64,000 bases of DNA, taken from assembly GCA_905221615.1 (NCBI GenBank), contig CAJNDT010006130.1, forward strand, positions 62,001 to 126,000, read 5' to 3'. The DNA is from Symbiodinium sp. CCMP2592 (Eukaryota; Sar; Dinophyceae; Suessiales; Symbiodiniaceae). Position 1 is the first letter of the stretch, and the number at the start of each line of letters is the position of its first letter. Shown here in pieces: positions 23,201 to 34,219 of this stretch. The notes under the pieces are model-generated. The model worked only from the letters and a program-made list of their open reading frames with translations, ran no database searches and had not been told where the DNA came from. A program made the translations under genes and the position numbers.

Positions 23201-26200
23201 AGCAGCGTGCCGAGGAGGACCTTCGCCCATGACGGGCAGGGTCCTCAAAGCAAAACGGCAGCTACACCCTGTAATCTGAAAGACCTGGACCTGACCACCA
23301 ACAGCCCTCTGAACCCAAGCCTTGTTAAACGTTAAACCCTGCAGGCCCCGAGCCTTGTAAGCTCTAACTCGAACGCTGCAACATTTAGCACTCAAGAAGC
23401 CTTCAGGGCTTTAAAGACTTAGACAGCCTTTTTCGGCCTAGACACCTATGTCAAGTGTGTTGATCCCTGCACCGGTCTAATGCCCATCTTCAGAAGACCT
23501 TCAGGGACTCTGAGGAACATGGAGCTTTGAATATACCCTTAAACCCTAAGCCCTCAACCCGAGTGAGCCGGAAAAGCTGCTTGCTTCAACGATTTTCAGG
23601 AGAGGCTTCGCGCTTCGAGCTGGGACCTCAAGGGACAGGGGGAGGTTCAGGGTCCAGCGTCTGGGCTCGGAGGGGCTTATCACGATGTAACAACTTGCGC
23701 ATACACGAGTTTGAGCAGCTGTTCTGGTTGAAGGTTTAGAAGCCCTGAGTTTAGCGTTTGTGAGGGTCGGGACTCAGAGCTCTGCAAACCTAGAACTCCA
23801 GAAGACAGCCCCAAGGTTCACAGACCAAAGTCTGCAGCTGTGAATAAGCCGTCCTGGGCCCCTCATATAGGGGCCGTAAAAACCAGAGCAGGGTTTTGGG
23901 GTGTAGTGCACTATAATTCTCCTGAGGATCCCGAATATAGTGCTAGTCCCGACGCAATTGTAGTAAAAGAGTAATATTATTCCCTTCCAGTCTTGGTCCT
24001 CACATAGTTATATAGTATAAGAGTCATATCATTCCCTTCTAGTCCCCACAAGCCGCCTTGAGCCACGTCTTTGGTGTGCCATGAGGCTTCAGTGAGCAGC
24101 TTAGCGTGGCGAAAGCTCGGGAGGCTAGGTTGGCCCTTCAGGGGCAGAATGTTACAATATTTTAGTATAATATGAGTATGTGATAGTACATGATAGCATC
24201 TTATAGTGTATGATAGTATGTGATGGTATATGATCGTATATGAGGATCCCACTAGTTGCTATTCAGGGTTCCTATTGTCGCGGTCGTATGGCTTTCTAAA
24301 CCTATCGGGTTTCGTTTTGAACTGGAGCACTTCTGTGTTGAAGGTCTTGCAAGTGAGCTGTTGGTTTTTAGTTGCATGATGGCGTTCTATTGGTATCTAG
24401 AGCTCTGCAAGGGCCTGTGGCAACTCACCCTGCTTTTGCCTGCGCTGTCGTAGATGATGCTTTCGTTCACAAGCCTCTCGGCGAATTGGCGAATTCCGGA
24501 GTGAGTGCAGCGTGCTTAGAAGAATAGATAGGCCTCTTTCCCTTGTCCTTCAGAGTAAAGCACCCCTTTCAGGCGCCTTCTTCGAGGGGGCTATGTTGAT
24601 TAGCCTATGGGCCTACAAGGAAGAGTCTGAGTAGGCCAAGAGAGGGCCCAGCCGAAGCAGATTGCATCCGACCCCCCTCGGGTTGTCAGCGAAGTTTTGG
24701 GCCAGAGGAAGAGCTCCTCAAGCAAGAGCTTGCAAAGACCAAGGAGTTCAGGCGAGGCCCGGGGCCTTTTTCCTGGGTTTTGAGGAGCTTCCTGTAGCCT
24801 AAAGCCAAAGAGGGCTTAGACGCTTCTCCCTTAAAGAAGAACTCTCGGACTCAGAACGGCGCCGAACCACTCTGCCCTTCAGCAATGGTCTTTTGGAGCT
24901 TCCCACCACCAACTAGACCCTAGAGACACAGCCCTTTTAACTCAGACCCTAAGACCTCAACCCGAACCGCAAGTTGTAGTTCAAGAACCTCTGCCCCGAC
25001 CATCTCAAGATACGGTATTCCGGGGTTCAGGGTTCTGAGCAGAGCTGATAGTACAGCCGCTGGATAGCGGGGAGTAGAGGTAGGTTTGTTTCTGGATTGC
25101 GTGACTGTGTCAACTGGCGTGTATCTTCAGATTCAGATTGAATCTCGGTAGGAAGGATTTAGAGTTTACACATGGGAAATGAACAAATCCAGTTAGTCGC
25201 TTAAAGTACAACCGGTACGACAGAATAATATTGTAAATGTACATAAGTCGTAGGCACAGAGATAGTGTGAGATATTGAACTAACTTGATGGTTGGCAATG
25301 TTGGAGAGGTCTTATCTGTCATGCAGCTTGTCGTACATGCTTGGCTGCGTTCTGGAGCCGAGCTCGCACGGCCGCAACATTAAACAGGAATGGTCCCCCC
25401 CGAGGATGTTTCCCGTCTCCCCGATCCAGTGAAGCCGAGCTGGGGTCCTTTCCGTTGAATTAGTAAAGCAGGGGACTGAGAGAACTCGTATACTGAGAGT
25501 ATAGCTAGTTCACAGTATCCAACCACAGTGAAGAGAAGCATTGTTGCTACCATAGCGAATTCTGGTCGTGACGACAGTGGATAGTTTCGGAAGAATCACT
25601 GTTATTACGTGTTTATGTTCAGTCTAACTGAAGGTCATCCAGAGAACCGGGCGACCAGAATGATGGTACCGCAAGTCACAAGGGATCCCCTCCGCTTCGG
25701 GTTGCAACTCCCAGAGATGCCTGGACTTGGCCAGGGAGCGGGTGGAGCAAGCCAAGGTCGACGATGTGAAGCTCCTGGCGCGGCTGTCTGTCTAGCTGCT
25801 TTGGACGTGTTTTTTTGTGCATGACATCCCAGTGCTCGAAGGGGGTGCGGTGCCCTAAGCCCTGCTGCCTGAACTATAAAACCCTGTGGCAGATGCTGCT
25901 TTGAAGAATGGTGGGATGTTGCTTGCTTCAGTAGGCGTTGTCCGTCCTGGGCTCAGCCAGTGGTTTAGATTTCAAACCGAAGACAACGTTGGCTTCAGTT
26001 TTGGCATGACCGGTCGGTGCACAAACCAAACAGCGAGGGCGATCTGGTAGTGTACGCTCAAGTAGCATTGCCAGTCGTCGTCGCCGTCGTCTGAAACTCC
26101 ACGGCGTAAGCTGTGTAACACTCGTTGCGGCCGGAAGGCCGTAGCAGAGCCGCATGCACGCTGCAAGAATCGTCGCGAGGCTTTGAAGGCCAAGCTCGCA

Positions 26201-27972
26201 GCACAGGAGGAACAGTGCCAGGAGGCAGGTCTCCCAGAATTTCCAAACCCGTGAGGACAACTCTTGGTTCTGCGGTTAAGGATTTGGGGTTTTAGGGAGG
26301 ATTATCACGAGCTTCTTGACGAACCTGTAGGCAAGTCAGCATCATCAGGCTCATTGTTGTTGCCGTTTTGAGACAGTTGCGTGGCCGGTTGTCGCTGCGG
26401 TTGGTGCTATGAGTATCAAGTCTTGCCACTACCATGATCAATGTTCGCAACGCTGTTCACTGCTGCTAGCAGCTGGCATTCCAACCACTATATTAGTTGT
26501 TAGCGTTCGTGAATGATGATGATGGTAGTTGCAAGAATGATGGTGATGGCACTGTTGACTTAACATGCAATGAAGGCAGAGTCTCAAGTGCAGCATCAGC
26601 CTCACTGTGTGCATGTTCTGAACACTGTAATCGCTGCTCTTTGACCCAATGGTTGCCATGTTTGCTTTGCATCGCTGCGGTCGTCGCCCGATGCAGAAAT
26701 CTGCCGCAAGGCGATCGACAAGCTCGAAAAGGCAGAGAAGGCTGCATTCTTTGGGGCCCCGCTAGAGATTGAAAGCCAGGTTGCAACAGCAAGAAGAGTT
26801 TTGGTAGTATAGTTGGTAGTACAGACGATGACGTCAGTCACGAGTGAGGCGAGTCGCCGCCGCCATCTCCAGCAACACCAGAAACAACACCAACACCACT
26901 AGTGGCAAGAGCAGCAGCAACGGCAACCCCTCAGTGTCGGGTTGCTGCAATGTGTGGCCAGCAGCAGCAGCAGCAGCAAGAGGAGTAACAACACTGTTTA
27001 CGATTACTGCACGTAGCGTAACAAGCAGCAACCAGAGCCAATTGCCAGTGCATGCCAGAGTTGGGTGTCTGCAGGGTTGCGAAAAACTGGCCTGCCTACA
27101 TCGGATTTGGGCATGTATGTTATGTCATGCCATGATGCCAGACGAGAGAGTGGCATGTTTCAAGAGCATCGTTCCCGAAGCAAAGAACAAGTCGTGGATG
27201 TAGCGTCCGACACGCTACGTCAACTCCAAAGAGACGCACCTTGCACAAAACAGCCATGAGAAGTAAACTCTAGTTTTTCTGGAGCCAGGTTTCAGAGATT
27301 TCTTTACAAGCCCAAACTCTAAGCATCAAATCCCTTGGCCCTGCATGTCAGAACCACACCCAGTAGCAGCGGAAACAACACCAACAACTCAACAACGTCG
27401 ATGACCGAAGCACTGCAACCGAAGCAACTACAGTAGCAACGGCTATAGCCAACAATCGCAGCGCTCCTAGAGTAGTACTAGCTACCGAAAACCACAATTT
27501 GCGAACTTCGTCCCTGCAGAGGCAATCCGAGCTGTGGTAACCGCTTGGTGGCTACTGCTTTTCACGATCCTTCAGATTCTAAGCAGCGCCCAAAGCCCAA
27601 CAACTCTAAAACTAAATGTCCGAATCTAAGCCATATGAGCTGCATCCTAAATCACCGCAATCTACCCAAGTCCCAAAAGCCAAAGCCACAGAAAGATCCA
27701 GACAGCACGAACACTAACCGCTAAACGAACCAGCAAACTGCTGGCTCTTGGACAGGTTCGGATGGAGCTAATGCGTGTGCTGCAGGAGACAGTGACAGGA
27801 AGGGAGAGAGGACAAGGATGAAAGGCTTCCTGTACTCGAGTCTCGAAGTCTTGTGAAAGAGGCCAACCCCTTGGAGACTTAAACATTTTCCAGCCACCCG
27901 AATAACGTCCCTTCACCACGAAATCTGGAGGAGCGCAATGGAGAAATTGAAAAGCTTCGGCAGGAGCTGAAG
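20223..27972 (+). CDS. String of phase-0 micro-exons encoding coiled-coil-like peptides (tentative gene)
   Basis: Candidate exons, each preceded by AG and followed by GT, GC or GA: 20223-20261 (EAESDFFGLLKAK), 22034 to about 22111 (QENSELLLEVHRLKAQLIQA...), 22707-22727 (AQGLEEK), 23041-23076 (EAGLKAEIERLQ), 23182 onward (VDHEASEQRAEEDLR), 24708-24743 (EELLKQELAKTK), 25715-25756 (RCLDLARERVEQAK), 26180-26221 (ALKAKLAAQEEQCQ), 26711-26740 (AIDKLEKAEK), 27931-27972 (ERNGEIEKLRQELK). Most have lengths divisible by three and all keep phase 0, so they could be joined in any number. The translations have heptad-like Leu/Ala spacing and high Glu/Lys/Gln, as in long coiled-coil proteins of cytoskeleton or flagella. 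No domain names the protein. Between them lie 0.3-2 kb introns. The main doubt is ascertainment: short AG-to-GN open stretches are easy to find by chance, though not with such uniform composition. Confidence 0.45.
20880..20965. repeat. TTA/TAT trinucleotide tract
   Basis: AT-only tract, mostly ATT and TTA units. Confidence 0.85.
21060..21233 (+). repeat. Degenerate telomere-like tract
   Basis: Units CCCTAAACCCCTCAAACC, CCCTGAACCCTAAAC and CAACCCC. It abuts the family D foldback element. Confidence 0.75.
21234..21336. mobile_element. Foldback element, family D
   Basis: A 103-bp palindrome. The left arm is AGAGAGCCCAATACCCCTTA and the right arm ends with its reverse complement (GGGGTATTGGGCTCTCT). 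The central part is AT-rich (TTAAATCATAA / TTACGATTTAAG). Single copy in this window. Confidence 0.85.
21337..21934. other. No recognised gene
   Basis: Intron-like; AT-rich around 21420-21570, then ordinary composition. A run of CCCC-rich telomere-like units lies at 21890-21925. Confidence 0.4.
21935..22031. mobile_element. Foldback element, family E, abutting a splice acceptor
   Basis: A 97-bp inverted repeat with ends GTTGATGATATAAACCCTGC and its reverse complement (ATTTATATCATCAAC). The right end is followed directly by AG|CAGGAA, the acceptor of a coiled-coil-like exon. Confidence 0.8.
22115..22205. mobile_element. Foldback MITE, family C, second copy
   Basis: Ends CTTACCGTTGGTTAGTAGGG and the complementary CTACTAACCAAAGGTAAG. 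It is flanked by AAGGG on the left (22109-22113) and AAGGG(G) on the right, overlapping its last bases, consistent with a 5-bp target duplication. It lies right after the exon that starts at 22034. The homologous copy is at 11597-11686. Confidence 0.85.
23862..23965. mobile_element. Possible diverged family B-like element
   Basis: TATAGGGGCCGTAAAAACC followed by AGGGTTTTGGGGTGTAGTG and ACTATAATTCTC recalls the left half of family B. The right terminus is not recognisable. Confidence 0.35.
24155..24245. repeat. TATGATAGTA microsatellite
   Basis: Imperfect GTATATGATA decamers. Confidence 0.8.
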
Positions 27973-28099
27973 GCCACTTGCAGGGTTGCGTGACAGAACT
28001 GGATGTCATAATTATGGCCTCAACCATTGCAGGGTGAAGACGGTGCAAGGGTAGCTGGCTGGTGGAAAGCCCTGAGTTTGACAAGAGCCAAGACGCTGT

Positions 28100-28230
28100 T
28101 CTTCATGAACCTCGATGGTGAGCATGGTGATGAGCATGATGATGCGGATGGTTATGAGGATGATGATGAATGATGTTGCTCATGATGATGGATGATCGGC
28201 TTGACGATGCTGATTGCGATAGCGATGATG
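28100..28230. repeat. ATG/GATGATGAT imperfect triplet tract
   Basis: Short runs of GATGAT and GTGATGAGC; lies upstream of the sulfotransferase start. Confidence 0.7.
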
Positions 28231-28586
28231 TTAAATGTGAACATGCAAGGGGTTTCAAAGTTCACAATGGTAACTCCACCACCACTGTTTGGGGCTGAGG
28301 GACCGCGGTTTTGGGATCTTGGTCCAAGGGCTAGTCCTTGGAAGGTCCATGTTGACGTTTTCAGATTGGGTTTATGATTTAGGGCGCCCCAGTGGCACCA
28401 CGCCGCAATGGACGCCGCTCCAGGCTCTGGTATTAAGATTATTAGCTACCTGGCATGCCTAGTTCCGGACCATCTTAGCCTTACAGCCCTGGATCTATGC
28501 TTAAGGTATTCACGGGTCATCATTGCTTGGGCTTGGGTGCTTAGGGCTTCGGTGGGCTTTGCGCTGCCGCGCATATCCCTCCGGCC

Positions 28587-29422
28587 ATGGCGAAGAAGGC
28601 TGCGCAAAAAGTCCCAGAGCTGATGGTTATCGGAGCCGGCTGGGGAAGGACTCCTAAACCCTAAACCCTAAATCCTAAACCCTAAACTTTTAAACCCTGC
28701 TCTTGGCACTTCTGCTTTTCTGTTTTTGGTACTTGCGGGAGCATGGCTATGCCTCATGTGGTCTCCATACAGCAATGATGACAAGGATTCATCACGGTTA
28801 GATATACTAGCAACTGTTACATTACGATCACTAGCCTTACGAAATTGCTTCACTGTGAAGCACCTGAAAGACTCATAAGTCATACCCTGGAAACTCTTTG
28901 AGGAGTAGCCCCTGATTCACTGAATCATCAAGCTTTGCAAGGTCACCTTGGGATTTTCGGTTGCGGGAAGCTGGGCAACGGTTTGGGGATTGGGGTTTGT
29001 GGATTAGGGTTTCAGGCTTTGAGGGTTTAGGGCCAGGGTTAATTCACTGTTTCCGAGTGGGTTTCGGGATTTTTTGTTCGGGCCTCAGGGTTTCGCGTGC
29101 GGGTGAAGGACAGGGACCAACTCGACGAAATTGGCGCTTGAGAAGCTTCTGGGTGGCCCCTGCTACCACATGTTCGAGAACGGCATCAAGAAGGATCGCA
29201 GCCCAACGCCCAAGACTTTAAACCCTACATCCAAAACTCTCGCACCTTCAGCCCCCAAAACCGTAAAACCCGTCCGCAAAGCCCAAAACTCTGGAAGTCC
29301 GAAGCCTTGACCTTCTGCCCCAGCAGCCGCTGTAGTAGGACTGGGGCAGGGGATGGGACTAGGGCTGGGGCTGCGGCTGCGCCTGGGGCTGGACTGGAGT
29401 TGGACTGGGAGTTGACTGGGAC

Positions 29423-29467
<45 letters not shown>

Positions 29468-29606
29468 CAGTAGCAGTAGCAGTAGCAGTAGCAGTAGCAG
29501 TAGCAGTAGCAGTAGCAGTAGCAGTAGCAGTAGCAGTAGCAGTAGCAGTAGCAGTAGCAGTAGCAGTAGCAGTAGCAGTAGCAGTAGCAGTAGCAGTAGC
29601 AGTAGC

Positions 29607-29664
<58 letters not shown>

Positions 29665-29799
29665 ATCGTAATCGTAATAGCAGTAGTAGAGTCGTAGTCG
29701 TAGTCTTAGTCGTAGTCGTAGTCGTTGTCGCAGTAGTAGTAGTAGTAGTAGTAGTTGTAGTGGCAATGGTCGCAGTGGTGGCGGTGCTGGTAGTAGTAG

Positions 29800-29875
<76 letters not shown>

Positions 29876-31408
29876 CGTCGTCGTCGTCGGGCAGCAAGAG
29901 CAGGAGACCACAACTGCTACACTGCTAGTCTGCCAATGCCATGCTACTGCGGCTGATACTGCCACAAGTAGAACGACAAACACCAGAATTCGGCAGTGCG
30001 AGCACCAAAAACCTCGCCTTCAAAATGTTAGCTGTTAGCTGTCAGCACGACAGTAACAGTAGAAGCAACGCGTGCCACAGTATTAACTGTGGGCACACAC
30101 ACACACACGCGCACACACACCCCTCCGCGAAAGGACTACAAGCGGTGGCTGGATGCGTATGCTGGGAATCCAGATTGGGACGCGATCTTCACCCACCACG
30201 CCGCTGGCTCTTCCTAGCAAGGTGTAGACCTTAGGCGTAGGGCTGGTAGGCTCTGCTGATGTTCTTGACTTGAGAGGCTTGCTTTCTCTTGGTGTACATT
30301 GGGCTCGGGTGTTGTTCAATGGCTGGCGTTGGCTTGTCATTGTCGCTCTTCGAACGGCCGGTGTTTTTCCGAAGTCTACAGCACTTTTGGACTTTGATTT
30401 CTCAGCCCTGCAACCGGGCACAACATCAACACTCGAAGCCGAGCCAAGGACGGGCAACAGTTCTACAAGGCCACCCTGGACTACCCTGCCTGTGGCCTTT
30501 ACAGAGAGCTCATGGAGAAATATCCCAAAGCGAAAGTTCCTGGTCTATGACATCGGATTTTCCAAATCGGGAGATCACCCTAAGCACTAACTGCTAGAAG
30601 AGGGGGTCTGGAGGTGCTTCGGAACTTCTGAAGACTGGCACTGAATCGGTGTGTTGGAGCAAAGTTCGTGTCATCGCTCTGAGCTCAGCTTCTGCTTCTC
30701 TGCGCCTGCTCAGGTGCTCCTGAATGTCCGGGATCCGGAGAAATGGTACGACAGCGTGATCGACACGATCTGGTCCCTTAGGGGTACTTAGAAATATGAT
30801 GTTAAATTTCCGGTTGTTATACTCCCTAAGAAATAGCCAAAATTATAATTAATTTTTGCTAGGGTTCTAAGTTTAGTATAGGTCCCCGGAGTGCCCGGAG
30901 CAGAACTGGTCGGTGCGGATCTTCCAGGAAGGCCGGGACTTCCAGGCCCAGGCCCGCGCCTTCCACAAGGCAACGATGCTCCCCGGGGTGGAAAGACCCT
31001 GGGTTCTCATTAAGGAAGTAAGTTTAAGTTGCCATCATAGGGATCTACCTTCATTATTATGGTTTCCGTATGATAGTAACTTGAGTGAAGTCCCGTAACA
31101 AGAGCCCAGGAACGGATCGCGAGGGCTCCATCAAGTCCTTCAAAGCCTGGATCGAGAAGGTGAAGGAGACGGTGCCTCCGGAGAGGTTGCTGGTTTTTGA
31201 CGTCAAGGAGGGCTGGGAGCCCCTGTGCAAGTTTCTCAATGTGCCTGTGCCGGCCGAGCCTTTCCCTAATGTCAATGACAAGGATGAGATCAAGGCAAGC
31301 TTTAGGAAGCTCCTGAGGTTCACATATGCAGCCAATGCATTGCTATTCGCCTGGTGCGTTGGCATGCTATGCCTTTTCGGGTGGGTTGCGCGTAAGTTCA
31401 TGGCCTAG
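28587..31408 (+). CDS. Sulfotransferase family protein, seven exons, C-terminal membrane anchor
   Basis: Transfers sulfate from PAPS to an acceptor that cannot be told from sequence. Exons: 28587-28648, 29109-29193, 30134-30178, 30449-30535, 30714-30772, 30882-31017, 31103-31408, totalling 780 bp and 259 residues. The ATG opens MAKKAAQKVPELMVIGAGWG. GAGWGRTGTNSTKLALEKL (spliced exons 1-2) is the 5'-phosphosulfate-binding P-loop, followed by GGPCYHM. Exons 3-4 give YKRW...NPDW...ATLDYPA. Exon 5 has VRDPEKWYDSV, the 3'-phosphate-binding region. Exon 7 has ERLLVFDVKEGWEPLCKFL and VPVPAEPFPNVND, hallmarks of the Sulfotransfer_4 (PF17784) type. A hydrophobic C-terminal segment (LLFAWCVGMLCLFGWV) should anchor it in a membrane. 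Introns 1-3 are GA-AG, introns 4-6 GT-AG. Intron 2 carries a giant microsatellite and intron 5 is a mobile element. The frame is intact, so the gene is probably functional. Confidence 0.88.
28651..28696 (+). repeat. Telomere-like tract at the start of sulfotransferase intron 1
   Basis: CCTAAACCCTAAACCCTAAA and three further units begin 2 bp inside the intron, immediately after the GA donor. Confidence 0.85.
29426..29886 (+). repeat. GTA and GTAGCA microsatellite inside sulfotransferase intron 2
   Basis: About 460 bp: (GTA)n, then (GTAGCA)n over roughly 29463-29605, then (GTA)n, GTCGTA and a final long (GTA)n ending GTCGTCGTC. The unit is a multiple of three, so all frames are open. The poly-Ser, poly-Val and poly-Leu products are artefacts. 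Confidence 0.95.
30778..30880. mobile_element. Introner-like element forming sulfotransferase intron 5
   Basis: The 103 bp are flanked by GGTCCC on both sides (30772-30777 and 30881-30886). Removal with one copy restores the reading frame exactly (ATC TGG TCC CCG GAG). The GT donor lies in the left duplication copy and the AG acceptor spans the element's last A and the first G of the right copy. The terminal repeats are weak: TACTTAGAA on the left against an inverted ACTTAGAACCC on the right. The interior is AT-rich. Confidence 0.75.
31020..31086. mobile_element. Foldback element inside sulfotransferase intron 6
   Basis: The left arm TTTAAGTTGCCATCATA pairs with a right arm whose reverse complement is CTCAAGTTACTATCATA (13 of 17). 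GAAGT flanks both sides (31015-31019, 31087-31091). The canonical donor GTAAGT is formed across the left junction. The acceptor AG (31101-31102) lies 11 bp downstream of the right flank, so the intron is slightly larger than the element. Confidence 0.65.
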
Positions 31409-32932
31409 TTGCGATTCTCGTAAGATCACCTCTGTCAGCGAAACATCGCAAGACCGATCTGCCGGTGGCAGGCTTGTAGAGCCAGCTGCCGGGGGCAACT
31501 CTCTGATCGAAAAAGTGTCCCTCCTTGGAGCTTCTCCAAACGAGAATCCTGGAGTCATCGCAATCACAAGACTAGCAATGGTGTTACCATCATCATGATG
31601 CCACTGCCGCTACCACTGCCACTACTGCTGCTACCATTACCAAGGCAAGTGCTCTGCGATGTTGGTCCGAGGCACACTGCCTGCTGACACTGTTCATAGA
31701 ATTTGACGGTCTAAAGACTACGACTAATGCGGATTACAGCCATTATGAATGCACGACAATAGTAGCATCCATCCATTCATGCATCCATCCGTGTATACAT
31801 TCGTCTATCTCCATGCCCGGTCTTGGCAAAACTCGGTTCTGGTGTGAGATGGAGTCTTTTCCACAAACCCAAGATTCCTTAAGTATAAGGATGCGTCTGC
31901 TCATGGGGCCTCCAGGTTAGGTTCTGTTGGTCCAGCATTCTTTTATGCAGGACCCTCGGTTATGTATGATAGTGATTGCGATGGTGATGCTGGGGGTTCC
32001 GGTGGTGGTTCTTGTGGTGGTGCTGGCGGTGGCGGTGCTGCTGCTGCTGATGATGATGATGCCGGTGGTGACGAGACTGATGGTGGTGATGACGGGAAGG
32101 AAGACATTCTACAGTTTTCGTTACAATCATGAAAGCCATGACCGTTCGTGTCAATTCCATAAGCATTGCTTTTCGTTGCTGACCGGGAGCCAAGAGTCAG
32201 CCAGGAGCTGAGCGAGTACGAAAGGCTGGGGTTCCCAAGGAATGAGTTGGATTTGGGAGTCGGCTTTCAGGAGCTTTCGTTTCGCGGCCTAGTCTGAAGC
32301 AATGCTGTAGCTACTGATCGTAACCGGCCCAGAGGACACCTGTAAGATTGTGAGAGCTTCACCCCACCGATAGATCAATTTCCATGCCTAAGCTGAAAAT
32401 TTGTGGCGTGGGCAGTGATCTCAGCAATATAATTATTGCCTTGCTCAGCAGACTGCGTGGTGATGATGTTGTTGTTGTCGTGCCTACTGGAGTAGCAGTG
32501 GTGGTGGTGGTGGTGGTGGTGGTGGTAGTCGTAGCATCAGCAGCAGTAGTAGCGATAGTGGCAGTTGTAGCAGTAGTAGCATAGAAGCGGCAGCAGCAGC
32601 AGCAGCAGGGTCCTGCCTTATATCCTCGTATGTTCAACAAAAAAAGTGGCGATAAAGCTCCTCCGAAGCTGTTCCTGCGTTCTTCGAGGTCCAAGACAGC
32701 TCAGGCCATCCACTCAGCAACCTGCTTGCCTGCCTATGTCCTTACCTACCTACATACCTACGTACCTACGTTTCTTTCCTTGTTTGCCCTTAGAGAAGCT
32801 CCAGACGGCTCCACACGGGGAGTCGTGCGTGCTCTCCGCAAAGATTCGTTAGAAGCTTGATCCTAAATTCTGAGTCTAGACTCCTAACCTCAAGCACCAC
32901 TACAGCATGGGCCCGCACCTGGCTCGGATCAG
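31409..32932. other. Intergenic; triplet microsatellites at 31985-32095 and 32460-32605
   Basis: Follows the sulfotransferase stop. It contains GGTGGTGCTG/GATGATGATG and GTAGCA/GGTGGT tracts, a TCCATCCATTCATGCATCC cluster at 31770-31790, and ACCTACCTACATACC at 32743-32770. No gene was recognised. Confidence 0.5.
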
Positions 32933-34219
32933 GTGGTCGAGCTGACCAAGTCGGCAGCTGTCCTTGAGGCGTTCTGCATGGTTTCAGAGCAGAAGCAGAT
33001 ACTCGCTGATGCTTTTCGGGGACTTAGCTTGTGTCACATGGATCTAAAGTGCTAGTAGAGAGGATGTTATGACAAGTGTAGTTCCTGCAGAGCCCTCTTT
33101 GTTATAGTGCGACTTACACAGGAAGTAGTTGGCCCTTTCATTCGTCTTGTTTGATGGAAGGCTAGTCAGGCTACGATTTCGGAGCAGTTTCGAGTTCAGG
33201 TTTCATCGTTCGGGTGTTCGAGAACTTTCGCTCCAAAGTCGCGAGACCACAAAACCCACCTCCACTTGCCAGAGACCACCAAAAGCCATGATGAGGACAA
33301 CCGCAAAAATTACATTTGCACTTGAAACAAACTTGAAGTGTCCTGGTGGATTCGTCAGGGCTCGCGGAGAGAAGCTCTAAACCTCAAACGCCGAACGCAT
33401 CCTCCCTCGGTAGCGACTCTGAACCCCAAGCCCAAACCCGATCACCACCCCACTAAAGGTCCTCAGTCCTAGGCACCGGGTTCAGCCGGTTGTGGCATGC
33501 TTCCAGCCCATCAGCAGAGAGAAGGGGCCCAGCAAAAGACCCTTGAGCCCTACACCCTAAAGCCCTACACCCTAAACCTTAAGCCCGCAGCCTTAAATCC
33601 TCAATCATGAAACCCTATTAGAGCTAAACCCTTAAACCCTAAGCCCTAAACCCTTAAGCCCTGAACCCTAAACCCCCAGGAGCGCGTTTCGGCCCTGACG
33701 AAAGAGCTTCGGGAGCAGGCTGGCAGTCTTTTTCACTGGGTTTGGATTTTTTTCGGGGTGTGGGGGGGATTGGGGGTTTAGGATTTCGGGGGAGCTTTAG
33801 GGTTTCCCGGGGGAGCTTTAGGGTTTTGGGTGTTTTCCTGGGCTTCAGGGTTTGGGATAGGGGCTAGGGTTGTAGGACTTGGCGGTTGGGGTGTGCGCGA
33901 TTCAAGGTTTGGTATGTAGTGTATCTACTGTTTAGAAGTTGAGGTTCCGATAATTCGATGACGGTTGTTTTCGCAGCGTCACAGCGTTCAAATCCCGAAA
34001 CCCTAAGTCCTGAGAAGGCAAAGGCTCTGAGCCCGCAAAGGTCTGGACTTCCCAGAGCTTTTGAAGCCCCTGCCAACCCCCCATTCTCGGCAGCCAAGCC
34101 TGATCGAGTTTTCACAGTCTGGGGCTTTGCGGTTTAAGCGGTTTAGGCACATGGCGTGGAGTTGTTGGATTGTGGACCTTTGCACTTTGCAGGAATCTGC
34201 CACCAAGAATGCTCAGCAG
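32933..34219 (+). CDS. Further coiled-coil-like micro-exons (tentative)
   Basis: Candidate exons are 32933-32968 (VVELTKSAAVLE, GC donor), 33680-33718 (ERVSALTKELREQ, GC donor) and 34193-34219 (ESATKNAQQ, GA donor, perhaps longer). All follow AG, all have lengths divisible by three and all are in phase 0, like the series at 20-28 kb. The sulfotransferase gene lies between the two series, so this is probably a separate coiled-coil gene, or the sulfotransferase is nested in a very long intron. The exon at 33680 follows a telomere-like tract directly, whose final CCCCCAG serves as acceptor. Confidence 0.4.
33548..33676 (+). repeat. Telomere-like tract preceding a candidate exon
   Basis: More than ten degenerate CCCTAAA units (CCCTACACCCTAAAGCC, CCCTTAAACCCTAAGCC). 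The complementary TTTAGGG-type orientation appears just after, at 33770-33870. Confidence 0.8.

Noticed and set aside
29225..30038. 252- and 243-residue poly-Leu/Thr and poly-Ser/Val ORFs
   Set aside because: Pure (GTA)n/(GTAGCA)n translation inside sulfotransferase intron 2.
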